Origin: Actinomycetes bacterium
Lineage (GTDB): Bacteria; Actinomycetota; Actinomycetes; Propionibacteriales; Propionibacteriaceae
Direction of reading: 5' to 3'
NCBI GenBank assembly: GCA_023442485.1
Contig: JAEZZG010000022.1
Span: 1 to 58,804, forward strand
DNA length: 58,804 nt
The translations under genes and the position numbers were made by a program. Shown in pieces: positions 42,666 through 50,779 of this stretch. Each line of letters starts with the position of its first letter. Position 1 is the stretch's first letter. The notes beneath the pieces are model-generated. The model did no database searches, had not been told where the DNA came from, and saw only the letters and a list, made by a program, of their open reading frames with translations.

Positions 42666-44111
42666 CTACCCCACCGCGCCTTCCATCTGCAGTTCGATCA
42701 AGCGGTTGAGTTCGAGGGCATATTCCATGGGGAGCTGACGGGCGATCGGCTCGATGAAGCCGCGCACTACCATCGCCATCGCCTCGGACTCAGTGAGCCC
42801 TCGACTCATCAGGTAGAACAACTGATCCTCGCTGACCTTCGAGACGGTCGCTTCGTGAGCCATCGAGACATCTGTTTCCCGGACATCAACGTAGGGATAG
42901 GTGTCCGAACGCGAGACATTATCAACCAGCAGCGCATCACACTGAACCGAATTCGACGAGTGATGGGCACCGGGCTGTACCTGAACCAGACCGCGATACC
43001 CGGTGCGGCCACCGTTGCGCGACACCGACTTCGACACGATGGTCGATGAGGTGTACGGGGCGCAGTGAACCATCTTGGCGCCGGTATCTTGGTGCTGCCC
43101 AGCACCGGCGAAACCAGCGGAGAGGGTCTCGCCACGGGCATGTTCACCCAGGAGATAGACCGCCGGGTATTTCATGTTGACCTTGGAGCCGATATTGCCG
43201 TCGATCCATTCCATCGTGGCGCCGGCTTCACAGGTGGCTCGCTGAGTCACCAGGTTGTAGACGTTATTCGACCAGTTCTGGACGGTGGAGTAACGGACCC
43301 GGGCATTCTTCTTGACGACGATCTCGACGTTAGCTGCGTGGAGGGAGTCCGTCGAGTAGATCGGGGCGGTGCAGCCTTCGACATAGTGGACGTACGATCC
43401 CTCGTCGGCGATGATCAAGGTCCGCTCGAACTGGCCCATATTCTCGGTGTTGATCCGGAAGTAAGCCTGGAGCGGGATGTCAACCTTGACTCCCTTAGGG
43501 ACGTAGATGAAGGAACCACCGGACCACACTGCCGTGTTGAGGGCAGCAAATTTGTTATCCCCGACGGGAATGACGGAGCAGAAATACTCCTCGAAAATCT
43601 CCGGGTATTCCTTCAATCCGGTGTCGGTATCGAGGAAAATGACGCCTTGTTTTTGCAGTTCCTCGTTGATCTTGTGGTAGACAACCTCGGACTCATATTG
43701 GGCAGCGACGCCAGCGACCAGGCGGGCCTTCTCAGCTTCGGGGATGCCCAAACGATCGTAGGTGTTCTTGATGTCTTCGGGAAGGTCCTCCCAGCTCTGC
43801 GCCTGTTTCTCGGTGGACCGGACGTAGTACTTGATCGAGTCAAAATCGATCTTCGATAGGTCCGCACCCCAGGTAGGCATCGGCTTCTTCTGGAAGAGCC
43901 TGAGCCCCTTGAGCCTGAGTTTGAGCATCCACTCCGGTTCCCCTTTGACTTGGGAAATATAGCGGACGACGTCTTCATCGAGACCACGTCGAGCCGCCTG
44001 ACCGGCAGCGTCAGAGTCACGCCAGCCATATTCATATTTGCTGAGCGCTTCCAGATGCTCGTCCTGGCTAACGCCCGTCCCTGGAGCGTCAGCTCGCATA
44101 TCTAGAGTCAT
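42666..44111 (-). CDS. sufB: Fe-S cluster scaffold SufB
   Basis: Core scaffold protein of the SUF system. The 481-residue protein is highly conserved: SKYEYGWRDSD at the start, QGVIFLDTDTGLKEYP, WSGGSFIYVPKGV, VEGCTAPIYSTDSLHA, the cysteine-bearing SVQCDALLVDN, and GLTESEAMAMVVRGFIEP at the end. No intein is present, unlike the interrupted SufB of some mycobacteria. AAAGG precedes the ATG. It is first after the regulator-sufB spacer. Confidence 0.97.
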   Translation of the reverse strand: MTLDMRADAPGTGVSQDEHLEALSKYEYGWRDSDAAGQAARRGLDEDVVRYISQVKGEPEWMLKLRLKGLRLFQKKPMPTWGADLSKIDFDSIKYYVRSTEKQAQSWEDLPEDIKNTYDRLGIPEAEKARLVAGVAAQYESEVVYHKINEELQKQGVIFLDTDTGLKEYPEIFEEYFCSVIPVGDNKFAALNTAVWSGGSFIYVPKGVKVDIPLQAYFRINTENMGQFERTLIIADEGSYVHYVEGCTAPIYSTDSLHAANVEIVVKKNARVRYSTVQNWSNNVYNLVTQRATCEAGATMEWIDGNIGSKVNMKYPAVYLLGEHARGETLSAGFAGAGQHQDTGAKMVHCAPYTSSTIVSKSVSRNGGRTGYRGLVQVQPGAHHSSNSVQCDALLVDNVSRSDTYPYVDVRETDVSMAHEATVSKVSEDQLFYLMSRGLTESEAMAMVVRGFIEPIARQLPMEYALELNRLIELQMEGAVG

Positions 44112-44259
44112 AAAGGAACCTTTCGTTGATGTCCGCGCTGAAAACTATCACGGTCTAGTGCCCTCAGCCACGTCAGCAACCACCGGATCGAACCCCGCTC
44201 ACCGGATGGCCACCCACTCAAACTCTCTTCCGTGAATAATGTCATCTTTTTGTTGTCAA

Positions 44260-44303
44260 TACATACCTGTCACGAACTAACTACGAACAACCACGTTTTG
44301 TTC
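44260..44303 (-). promoter_or_regulatory. Candidate SufR operator and sufB promoter
   Basis: A perfect inverted repeat GAACAA-N7-TTGTTC lies at 44285-44303, in the 237-base sufR-sufB spacer. On the - strand TATGTA (44260-44265) could be a -10. The repeat then overlaps or abuts its -35 region, a good place for a repressor. The motif is not a previously known consensus that I can quote; the SufR assignment rests on position. Confidence 0.4.
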
Positions 44304-44348
44304 CCGATCACAACAAAGTGGCCCCAAGTTTTTCGCCGATGACAACCA

Positions 44349-45143
44349 CTAACCTGACGTCCGCGGGGGATTCTTCACCGAAGCACGCACCGTCGGGGTC
44401 TCCAAAGCAACCGGCCCATCCGGGATATGGAGGGTACACATCCCGTCGCCGTGTGCAATCGTCGCCAACCGCTGCACATGGGACCCCAACAGCCGGGAGA
44501 TGACCTTATTCTCGGCTTCACAAATCTGCGGAAACTTCTCAGCAACCAAGGCGACCGGGCAGTGATGTTGACACAGTTGATCACCGCGCACGGCAGGTTG
44601 AACAGTGGTTGCAAATCCAGCTTCGGTGAGCGCATCGGCGAGGGCTTGGATCGGGTCATCCTCCCCTTCTGCGCGGCGGCGTCGATAGATCTCCTCCACC
44701 CGATGCAGCCGCTTTTCGGCAAGCTGGTCGATGGCTTCGTCTCCGAAAGCTTCAGCGATGATCCCCAAGGCGTCGATGGCTAGTTGATCATAGGCCTGAT
44801 AGAACTGTGAGCGGCCCTGCTCGGTGAGACAGAAGACCTGGGCCGGACGCCCGCGTCCACGGTGTCCTCTCACCTTTTGATCCTGGGACTCCAACACGCC
44901 CGAATCGAGCAGTGCCCCGAGGTGACGACGCACAGCGGCGGGAGTCAAGTCGAGAGCCTTAGCCAGCTCCGACGCCGTCTGCGGGCCTTCGTGCAAGATA
45001 ATGTCGACCACGCGCTCCCTGGTCCGCAGGTCTTTATCCTCAACACTTGAGTTAGCTGACAAGGGACGAGAGCCACTGGCCCCCCGAGGAGCTGGTGAGG
45101 TCACCATGGAGACGGCGCCGTTGACATCATCGAACTTTTCCAC
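44349..45143 (-). CDS. sufR: SufR-type Fe-S-sensing transcriptional repressor
   Basis: Regulator of the suf operon. Residues about 38-110 form a winged helix-turn-helix (TASELAKALDLTPAAVRRHLGALLDSG). The C-terminal half carries the cysteine set for an Fe-S cluster: LCQHHCPVALVAEKFPQICEAE and later DGMCTLH. In SufR relatives holo-protein represses suf transcription and apo-protein releases it. The GTG at 45143 lacks a Shine-Dalgarno but sits seven bases behind a TAAGAT -10, a leaderless arrangement. It is transcribed toward sufB. Confidence 0.92.
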   Translation of the reverse strand: MEKFDDVNGAVSMVTSPAPRGASGSRPLSANSSVEDKDLRTRERVVDIILHEGPQTASELAKALDLTPAAVRRHLGALLDSGVLESQDQKVRGHRGRGRPAQVFCLTEQGRSQFYQAYDQLAIDALGIIAEAFGDEAIDQLAEKRLHRVEEIYRRRRAEGEDDPIQALADALTEAGFATTVQPAVRGDQLCQHHCPVALVAEKFPQICEAENKVISRLLGSHVQRLATIAHGDGMCTLHIPDGPVALETPTVRASVKNPPRTSG

Positions 45144-45150
45144 AACAACA

Positions 45151-45178
45151 ATCTTACTTATTACTTGGCGTTTCTCAA
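45151..45178 (-). promoter_or_regulatory. sufR promoter, leaderless type
   Basis: On the - strand TTGAGA (45173-45178) and TAAGAT (45151-45156) are 16 bases apart, and the GTG start of sufR follows after seven bases. Transcription would begin at or next to the start codon. Confidence 0.55.
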
Positions 45179-45339
45179 CGTGGTTACCGCTGTGACGACG
45201 GATTCAACCCCGGTTCCTGACTCTGTCGGATCCGTGTCTAAGACCTAGGCGCTGTTGGCCCCGCCACTACAATGTGGACGAGAGCTCAACCTCCCTAACC
45301 GAAGTGCCGGCTCTGAGTCCTTGAGATTGGATTGCGTCT

Positions 45340-46878
45340 GTGACTACCTCTACTCATTTCACTAACCCACTTAGGCTCGATCACGATTTAAGGCTGCCGA
45401 CTGTGCCAGGGCCGTGCGTGCTCGTCCTCTTCGGCGTTACCGGCGACCTGTCCCGCAAGAAGTTGATGCCGGCGGTATACGATTTGGCGAATCGCGGCCA
45501 ACTTCCACCAGGTTTCGGCCTGGTTGGTTTCGCCAGACGCGACTGGGATACACAAGATTTCGCCCAGCAGGTCTACGAGTCGGTACGCGCCCACGCCAGA
45601 ACTCAGTTCCGCGAGGAAGTGTGGAAACAGTTGATGGAAGGGATTCGCTTCGTCCCCGGCAATTTCGATGACGACGAGGCCTTCACCACTCTCAAAGAAA
45701 CCCTCCACACCCTCGACACCACCCGTGGCACTGGCGCTAACTATGCCTTCTACCTGTCGATCCCGCCACGTTATTTCGATCCTGTCGTGCAGCAACTAGC
45801 CAAGCACGGACTCGCCGACGAATCCGGCGGGGGTTGGCGTCGCGTCGTCATCGAAAAGCCCTTCGGTCACGATCTCGAATCGGCACGAGAACTCAACTCG
45901 TCAATCTCTTCTCTGTTCGCGCCTGAATCCGTCTTCCGCATCGACCACTACCTAGGCAAGGAGACGGTCCAGAACCTCTTGGCCTTCCGCTTCGCCAACA
46001 ACTTGTTCGAGCCGATCTGGAATAACCACTATGTCTCCCACGTCCAGATCACGATGGCCGAAGACATCGGTATCGGTGGCAGGGCCGGGTACTACGACGG
46101 GATCGGTGCCGCCCGCGACGTCATCCAAAATCACCTCTTGCAGTTGCTGGCCCTGACGGCGATGGAGTGCCCCAATAGTTTCGACGCCGCCCAGTTACGG
46201 ATCGAAAAGCAAAAGGTGCTGCAGGCGACGATCCTGCCTGATGATCTGGCGGCGGCTACCGCCAGAGGTCAGTATGCGGCGGGCTGGCAGGGCGGTACCC
46301 AGGTGTGCGGATACCTCGACGAGGACGGTATCGACCCCGCCTCCACCACCGAGACCTACGCTGCCTTGCGGCTGATGGTGGATAGTCGCCGCTGGGCGGG
46401 GGTGCCCTTTTATCTGCGTACCGCCAAGCGGATGCCGCGTCGCGTCACTGAGGTCGCCTTAGTGCTCAAACCCGTCCCCCACCTGCCCTTTGAGGCCTTC
46501 GATATTCGCGATCTCGGCCCCAATGCCATCGTCATGCAGATCCAGCCTGACGAAGGAATCTCGTTGAAGTTTGGCTCCAAGGTCCCCGACACCAGGATGG
46601 AGATTCGGAATGTGGCGATGGATTTCTCCTACGGCGGTTCCTTCTCTGAATCCTCCCCAGAGGCCTACGAGAAGCTGATCCTCGACGTCTTGCGCGGCGA
46701 TCCCCCGCTGTTCCCCCAGCAAGAAGAAGTCGAGCTGTCATGGAAGATTCTCGACCCTATTCTCGATTACTGGTCGAACACACAAGTCCAGCCCGACCCT
46801 TATCCGGCAGGGACGTGGGGGCCTCTCAGCGCCGATGAGATGATTGCCCGCGACGGATTTAGTTGGCGGCGCCCCTAA
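45340..46878 (+). CDS. zwf: Glucose-6-phosphate 1-dehydrogenase
   Basis: First enzyme of the oxidative pentose phosphate pathway, reducing NADP with glucose 6-phosphate. The coenzyme loop LFGVTGDLSRKKLMPAVYDL, the active-site motif RIDHYLGKE (with EKPFG before it) and the C-terminal WRILDP-like WKILDPIL are intact. The 512-residue length is normal. The GTG start has only a weak GGAT upstream, but the N-terminus matches family members (NPLR near residue 9). It opens zwf-opcA-pgl. Confidence 0.96.
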   Translation: MTTSTHFTNPLRLDHDLRLPTVPGPCVLVLFGVTGDLSRKKLMPAVYDLANRGQLPPGFGLVGFARRDWDTQDFAQQVYESVRAHARTQFREEVWKQLMEGIRFVPGNFDDDEAFTTLKETLHTLDTTRGTGANYAFYLSIPPRYFDPVVQQLAKHGLADESGGGWRRVVIEKPFGHDLESARELNSSISSLFAPESVFRIDHYLGKETVQNLLAFRFANNLFEPIWNNHYVSHVQITMAEDIGIGGRAGYYDGIGAARDVIQNHLLQLLALTAMECPNSFDAAQLRIEKQKVLQATILPDDLAAATARGQYAAGWQGGTQVCGYLDEDGIDPASTTETYAALRLMVDSRRWAGVPFYLRTAKRMPRRVTEVALVLKPVPHLPFEAFDIRDLGPNAIVMQIQPDEGISLKFGSKVPDTRMEIRNVAMDFSYGGSFSESSPEAYEKLILDVLRGDPPLFPQQEEVELSWKILDPILDYWSNTQVQPDPYPAGTWGPLSADEMIARDGFSWRRP

Positions 46879-46909
46879 ACCTACCCCGATCGACTAGGAG
46901 GAATAACCC

Positions 46910-47812
46910 ATGATCGTGCGTCTGCGCGACACCTCTTCCAGCGAGATCCTCTCCGCCCTCCACGAAGCCCGACGCAGCCTAGGGACGGTGTCTGGGCTGG
47001 TCTTCACCTTGCTGATCTCCACCGATGAGGCTCACTACGACGCCACCTTCGATTCCATTCTCGAAGCGGCCCAGGAGCACCCGTCCAGAATCTTGATGGT
47101 GATTCTTGACCGCAACCAGACCGAGCCACTCAATGCCACCGTGCGCACCGGGGAGGGGTATCCAGGTGATGTGATCTCGCTGCGGATCGGTGGCGAACTA
47201 TGCGATCACACCGATTCGGTGGTGTTGCCGTTGTTGCTGCCTGAGTCACCGGTGGTCGCGTGGTGGCCCTATGATGCGCCGGAGAATCTGCAGGAGACCA
47301 GCCTGGGACGTCTGGCTGAACGCCGGATTGCCGACTCCACCACCGCCGAGAATCCAGTCGCGGACCTGCTCGCCCGCTCAACTCACCACACCCGGGGCAA
47401 CTCCGATTTGGCCTGGACAAAACTGACTTTGTGGCGGGCCCTGCTGGCTGCCTCCCTGGATCAATTCCCCCATCAGGTGACCTCAGCCCAGGTTGAAACC
47501 GAGACAGATAACGCCTCTGCTGAACTGCTGGCGGCTTGGCTGCAACTGTGTTTCAACGTCGAGGTGACGATCAAGGAATCGGATGGCCCTGGAATCACCA
47601 CTGCGGTCCTCAATACTGACGCCGGCCCGATCACCATTCATCGCGCAGACGGGCTCTCGTGCGACTATCTGATCCCGAACCAGCCGCCGCGTTCGGTGGC
47701 CATGAAACGCCGAGACATTAAAGATATGATCGCCGAAGAACTTCGCCACATGGATGACGATCCGATCTATACAGAAGTGGTCCGAGTCTTACTGCAGAGG
47801 GCTTCTCAATGA
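46910..47812 (+). CDS. opcA: Glucose-6-phosphate dehydrogenase assembly protein OpcA
   Basis: Partner or activator of G6PDH, found next to zwf in Actinobacteria and cyanobacteria. The 300-residue protein carries family blocks PVVAWWPYDAPEN, RRIADST-like ERRIADSTTAENP, NSDLAWTKLTLWRALLAA, and a late RRDIKDMIAEELRHMDDDPIY. A strong AGGAGGA lies eight bases before the ATG, 31 bases past zwf. Its stop overlaps the pgl start by four bases. Confidence 0.93.
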   Translation: MIVRLRDTSSSEILSALHEARRSLGTVSGLVFTLLISTDEAHYDATFDSILEAAQEHPSRILMVILDRNQTEPLNATVRTGEGYPGDVISLRIGGELCDHTDSVVLPLLLPESPVVAWWPYDAPENLQETSLGRLAERRIADSTTAENPVADLLARSTHHTRGNSDLAWTKLTLWRALLAASLDQFPHQVTSAQVETETDNASAELLAAWLQLCFNVEVTIKESDGPGITTAVLNTDAGPITIHRADGLSCDYLIPNQPPRSVAMKRRDIKDMIAEELRHMDDDPIYTEVVRVLLQRASQ

Positions 47813-48546
47813 CATTCCGCCTCCATCGTTACCCGGACGCGCCAGCCTTGGCCTCGGGGGTTGCGAATCTGTTGATCAGGGAACTCGTCCAGATTCAATC
47901 AGATTCCCGGCAGGTCCACCTCGCGTTGACTGGAGGACGAATCGCGCACCGCCTCTACGACGAGTTTGCCCGCCTGGCTCTCCACTCCGACCTGGATTTC
48001 ACCCGTCTGCATCTGTGGTGGTCAGACGAGAGATTTCTCCCGATGACCGATCCTCAGCGCAACTCACAGCAGGTGCTGGGTTCTCTCGCCCGGACCCTTC
48101 CGCTGATCCCGTCCCAGATTCACCCCATTCCTGCCTCTGACGGCGCCAAAGACCCGTCTGACGCGGCATTCGCCTACGCGGCTGACCTTGCCGGGGTTCA
48201 GATCGATATCTGTTTGCTGTCTTTGGGTGAGGACGGCCACGTCGGGTCTCTCTTCCCGAACCACCCATCTTTTGATCCAACCCAGACCCGCTCCGTCATT
48301 GGTGTGACCGATTCACCCAAGCCACCTAGTGATCGGGTATCGATGACCATGCACCAGATGAACCAGGCTGACCAGGTGTGGCTGTTGGCATCCGGGGCGA
48401 GTAAAGCGCTGGCTACCCGCCGAGCGATGCACCGGGATGAGGAGATTCCTGCCGCCCATCTTCACGGGCGCTCAGCTAGCCATCTTTTCGCCGATGAAGA
48501 GGCCGCGAATGAGCTGAGTTTCTACTTTGATTGGTGCCCTTACTGA
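47809..48546 (+). CDS. pgl: 6-phosphogluconolactonase
   Basis: Hydrolyses 6-phosphogluconolactone, the product of Zwf. DevB/NagB-like fold: ALTGGRIAHRLY near the start, HLWWSDERFLP, and LLSLGEDGHVGSLFPNH with the catalytic His region. The 245 residues are complete. Translationally coupled to opcA by ATGA overlap. Ends convergent with rbpA. Confidence 0.94.
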   Translation: MTFRLHRYPDAPALASGVANLLIRELVQIQSDSRQVHLALTGGRIAHRLYDEFARLALHSDLDFTRLHLWWSDERFLPMTDPQRNSQQVLGSLARTLPLIPSQIHPIPASDGAKDPSDAAFAYAADLAGVQIDICLLSLGEDGHVGSLFPNHPSFDPTQTRSVIGVTDSPKPPSDRVSMTMHQMNQADQVWLLASGASKALATRRAMHRDEEIPAAHLHGRSASHLFADEEAANELSFYFDWCPY

Positions 48547-48592
48547 TGGTTGGCTAAGCCCTGGACGGCGCGCTCAGGCACGCGTGAGTTAG

Positions 48593-48949
48593 CTAGTAGA
48601 TCGCCTCGCCGCCAGCCCGGCGGTCTTTGAGTGATTGCAGGGCCGCTGCCAGAATCACTTGGGCGTCATCTGCTGAACGACGCTCTTTGGCGTAGTCGAG
48701 GTGGCTCTTGAAGGGCTTGATCTTAGGTGGTTCAGGGGGATTCATCCGGTCTTGGTTGGCGGGTAACCCACAGCGGCGGCATTCCCACTCGTCCGGAATC
48801 TCCGCGTCTGCCGCGAAAACAGGAATGGTTTCGTGCAGATTCGAACAGAAGTAGGAAATTGATTGCCGAGCGACGACATCTCCGCGGCTGGTCTCATTGC
48901 TGGCCCAGGCACCTACCCTAGCTCCTCGAATAGCTGACCCACCAGACAT
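48593..48949 (-). CDS. rbpA: RNA polymerase-binding protein RbpA
   Basis: Actinobacteria-specific activator that binds the principal sigma factor and stabilises the open complex. N-terminus SGGSAIRGARVG, zinc-binding-like core with YFCSNLHET and WECRRCGLPANQD, then the basic linker PPKIKPFKSHLDYAKERRS and the sigma-interaction helix DAQVILAAALQSL. The ATG at 48949 has AAAGGG six bases upstream; another in-frame ATG at 48955 is too close to it. 118 residues. Confidence 0.95.
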   Translation of the reverse strand: MSGGSAIRGARVGAWASNETSRGDVVARQSISYFCSNLHETIPVFAADAEIPDEWECRRCGLPANQDRMNPPEPPKIKPFKSHLDYAKERRSADDAQVILAAALQSLKDRRAGGEAIY

Positions 48950-49010
48950 TGACATCCCTTTCGCTGATCTAGCTGATCCCTCCAGCTAGAGTGAACACAT
49001 CCCCCCAAGC

Positions 49011-49044
49011 CGTCGTCAAGTGCATCAGGTGCACGCTGACGACG
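49011..49044 (-). terminator. Hairpin between secG and rbpA
   Basis: A two-part stem, 8 bp (49011-49018 with 49037-49044) and 5 bp (49020-49024 with 49030-49034), lies 12 bases past the secG stop. On the - strand no T-tract follows, so it may stabilise the 3' end or attenuate rather than terminate fully. Confidence 0.55.
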
Positions 49045-49055
49045 TCAAAGATGGA

Positions 49056-49316
49056 CTAGCCGAAACGGTAGATGAATGCCAGCCCGATGATGCAGGCGAT
49101 CCAGAGCACGCCGACTGCAATCGTGATTCGGTCGAGGTTGCGCTCCGCGACGGAGGTGCCGCCCATTGATGTCGACATGCCGCCACCGAAAAGATCGGAT
49201 AGGCCGTTGCCCCGTCCCTTGTGCAAGAGGATGAACATCGTCAACACGATGGACAGGATCACCGTCAGCACGGACAGGGTTAGTGTTGGCCACGATGCGA
49301 GCGGAACAAGAATCAC
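49056..49316 (-). CDS. secG: Preprotein translocase subunit SecG
   Basis: Small membrane subunit of the SecYEG channel. Two hydrophobic segments (SVLTVILSIVLTMFILL and ITIAVGVLWIACIIGLAFI) flank the conserved cytoplasmic loop HKGRGNGLSDLFGG. The GTG at 49316 has AGGTGAGG upstream and gives 86 residues; an in-frame GTG at 49328 lacks support. In the common actinobacterial order it follows tpiA directly; here one gene intervenes. Confidence 0.94.
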   Translation of the reverse strand: MILVPLASWPTLTLSVLTVILSIVLTMFILLHKGRGNGLSDLFGGGMSTSMGGTSVAERNLDRITIAVGVLWIACIIGLAFIYRFG

Positions 49317-49357
49317 GACAAACCTCACCTAGACGAGTAATACGACTGCAGACATTA

Positions 49358-49885
49358 TCATGAAACCAGTTGGGACGCGATCTCGTCCGCCCAATGCCGA
49401 GCGGCCTCGAAATCCCGAAAATCACCTTCGGGTTGACGCATCATCTTCATCAAAGTGCGGTCCGTCAGCCCTAGCATGGACGACAGATTCCATCCAGGAA
49501 ATACTTCACGGGAAAATAACCTGACCCCGGCTGAATCAAGGGCTCCGCTGATGTAGTTGAGTGAGGTTGAGCGCTTTTCGGGGTTGAGTACCGATAGACA
49601 CACGATCGCCCCCGCCACAGGAATTTGTCGCAGCAGCGAGGCGTGAGAGTTCAACCACCCGGTCGCTGCGGAATTCCATTTCGTCGCATAAATCCCCCCG
49701 ACGATGACTACTGCGTCGTAGCCAGCTGGGCTTGGGTTGTGATTGGCGTCATCAACGTCGACACTGAGCTGATGAGTGGAGAGTTGATCTGAGATGGCTT
49801 CTGCATAAGAACGGGCACATCCGGTGCTGGAGCCGTAAACCACCAGGACATGGGGATGTGCCGAGATTTCTGCTTGTCCGCTCAC
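49358..49885 (-). CDS. Flavodoxin-domain protein, HemG-like
   Basis: 175-residue protein with a flavodoxin-like fold. An FMN-binding-type loop lies in VLVVYGSSTGCARSYAEAI, then VVIVGGIYATKWNSAATGWLNSH and a late AARHWADEIA helix. The pattern resembles menaquinone-dependent protoporphyrinogen oxidase (HemG) and related flavodoxins, but no heme gene is nearby, so the function is open. Starts at GTG 49885. It sits between tpiA and secG on the same strand. Confidence 0.75.
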   Translation of the reverse strand: MSGQAEISAHPHVLVVYGSSTGCARSYAEAISDQLSTHQLSVDVDDANHNPSPAGYDAVVIVGGIYATKWNSAATGWLNSHASLLRQIPVAGAIVCLSVLNPEKRSTSLNYISGALDSAGVRLFSREVFPGWNLSSMLGLTDRTLMKMMRQPEGDFRDFEAARHWADEIASQLVS

Positions 49886-49939
49886 ATCGCGAATACTACA
49901 TCAGGCGATTGGTCTGCACTGATGATTAGCGCCACCCGG

Positions 49940-49974
49940 GTAAAAACATGGTGGGCCCGGCTGTGCGGACCCAC
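49940..49974 (-). terminator. Intrinsic terminator of pgk-tpiA
   Basis: A 7-bp GC-rich stem (TGGTGGG 49947-49953 with CCCACCA 49968-49974), extendable by inner pairs, is followed on the - strand by TGTTTTTACC. It lies 20 bases past the tpiA stop. Confidence 0.82.
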
Positions 49975-49993
49975 CAGTTATTGCTTCGAGCTA

Positions 49994-50776
49994 CTACTCA
50001 GCAGCGTAGAACATCACGATGCGAGCGAACTCTTCGGCCTTCAGGGATGCGCCCCCGACTAGACCACCGTCAATGTCGGGTTGACTCATCAAGGCAGGAG
50101 CCGTCCCGGACTTCACTGAGCCACCGTACTGGATCCGGACCTGGTCAGCGATGTCTTGGGTGTACAGCTCAGCCAGCTTACCGCGGATCGCTCCGCACAC
50201 CTCTTGGGCATCTTCTGGGGTAGCGACCTCACCTGTTCCGATTGCCCAGACGGGTTCATAGGCGATGACCGTCTTGACGATGTCGTCTGCGGAGATTCCA
50301 GCGAGGGAACCCTCGACCTGGGCGAGGGTGTACTCGACGTGACGGCCCTCTTTGCGGATGTCGAGGCCTTCACCGACACAAACGATCGGAGACATGCCAT
50401 GGGCCAAGACCTGCTTGGCCTTCTTGTTGACAATCTCGTCGGTTTCGCCATGGTACTGACGACGCTCGGAGTGTCCGACCACGACGTAGGAACAGTTCAA
50501 CTTAGCCAAGAAGGCGGCAGAGATCTCGCCGGTGAAGGCACCGGAGACCTCCGTGGAGCAGTCCTGAGCACCGAAAGCGATCGGCATCTTGTCGGACTCG
50601 ATCAAGGTCTGGACGGTGCGGATATCAGTGAAAGGCACCAGTACCGCACACTCAGATTTCTGCGGGTCATACTTGGCGTCGGCGAGGGAATAGGCAAGCT
50701 TTTGAACCAGACCAGTCGCTTCGACATGGTCCATATTCATCTTCCAGTTGCCGGCCATAATGGGTTTACGGGACAT
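49994..50776 (-). CDS. tpiA: Triosephosphate isomerase
   Basis: Interconverts dihydroxyacetone phosphate and glyceraldehyde 3-phosphate. Start KPIMAGNWKMN with the active-site Lys, catalytic His in VVGHSERRQ, catalytic Glu and flexible loop in AYEPVWAIGTG, and phosphate-binding QYGGSVKSG and LVGGASL. 260 residues, complete. Three bases after the pgk stop. Confidence 0.97.
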   Translation of the reverse strand: MSRKPIMAGNWKMNMDHVEATGLVQKLAYSLADAKYDPQKSECAVLVPFTDIRTVQTLIESDKMPIAFGAQDCSTEVSGAFTGEISAAFLAKLNCSYVVVGHSERRQYHGETDEIVNKKAKQVLAHGMSPIVCVGEGLDIRKEGRHVEYTLAQVEGSLAGISADDIVKTVIAYEPVWAIGTGEVATPEDAQEVCGAIRGKLAELYTQDIADQVRIQYGGSVKSGTAPALMSQPDIDGGLVGGASLKAEEFARIVMFYAAE

Positions 50777-50779
50777 GTT

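Noticed and set aside
42666..44111. Intein in SufB
   Set aside because: Some actinobacterial SufB proteins carry one, but this gene reads continuously at the usual length.
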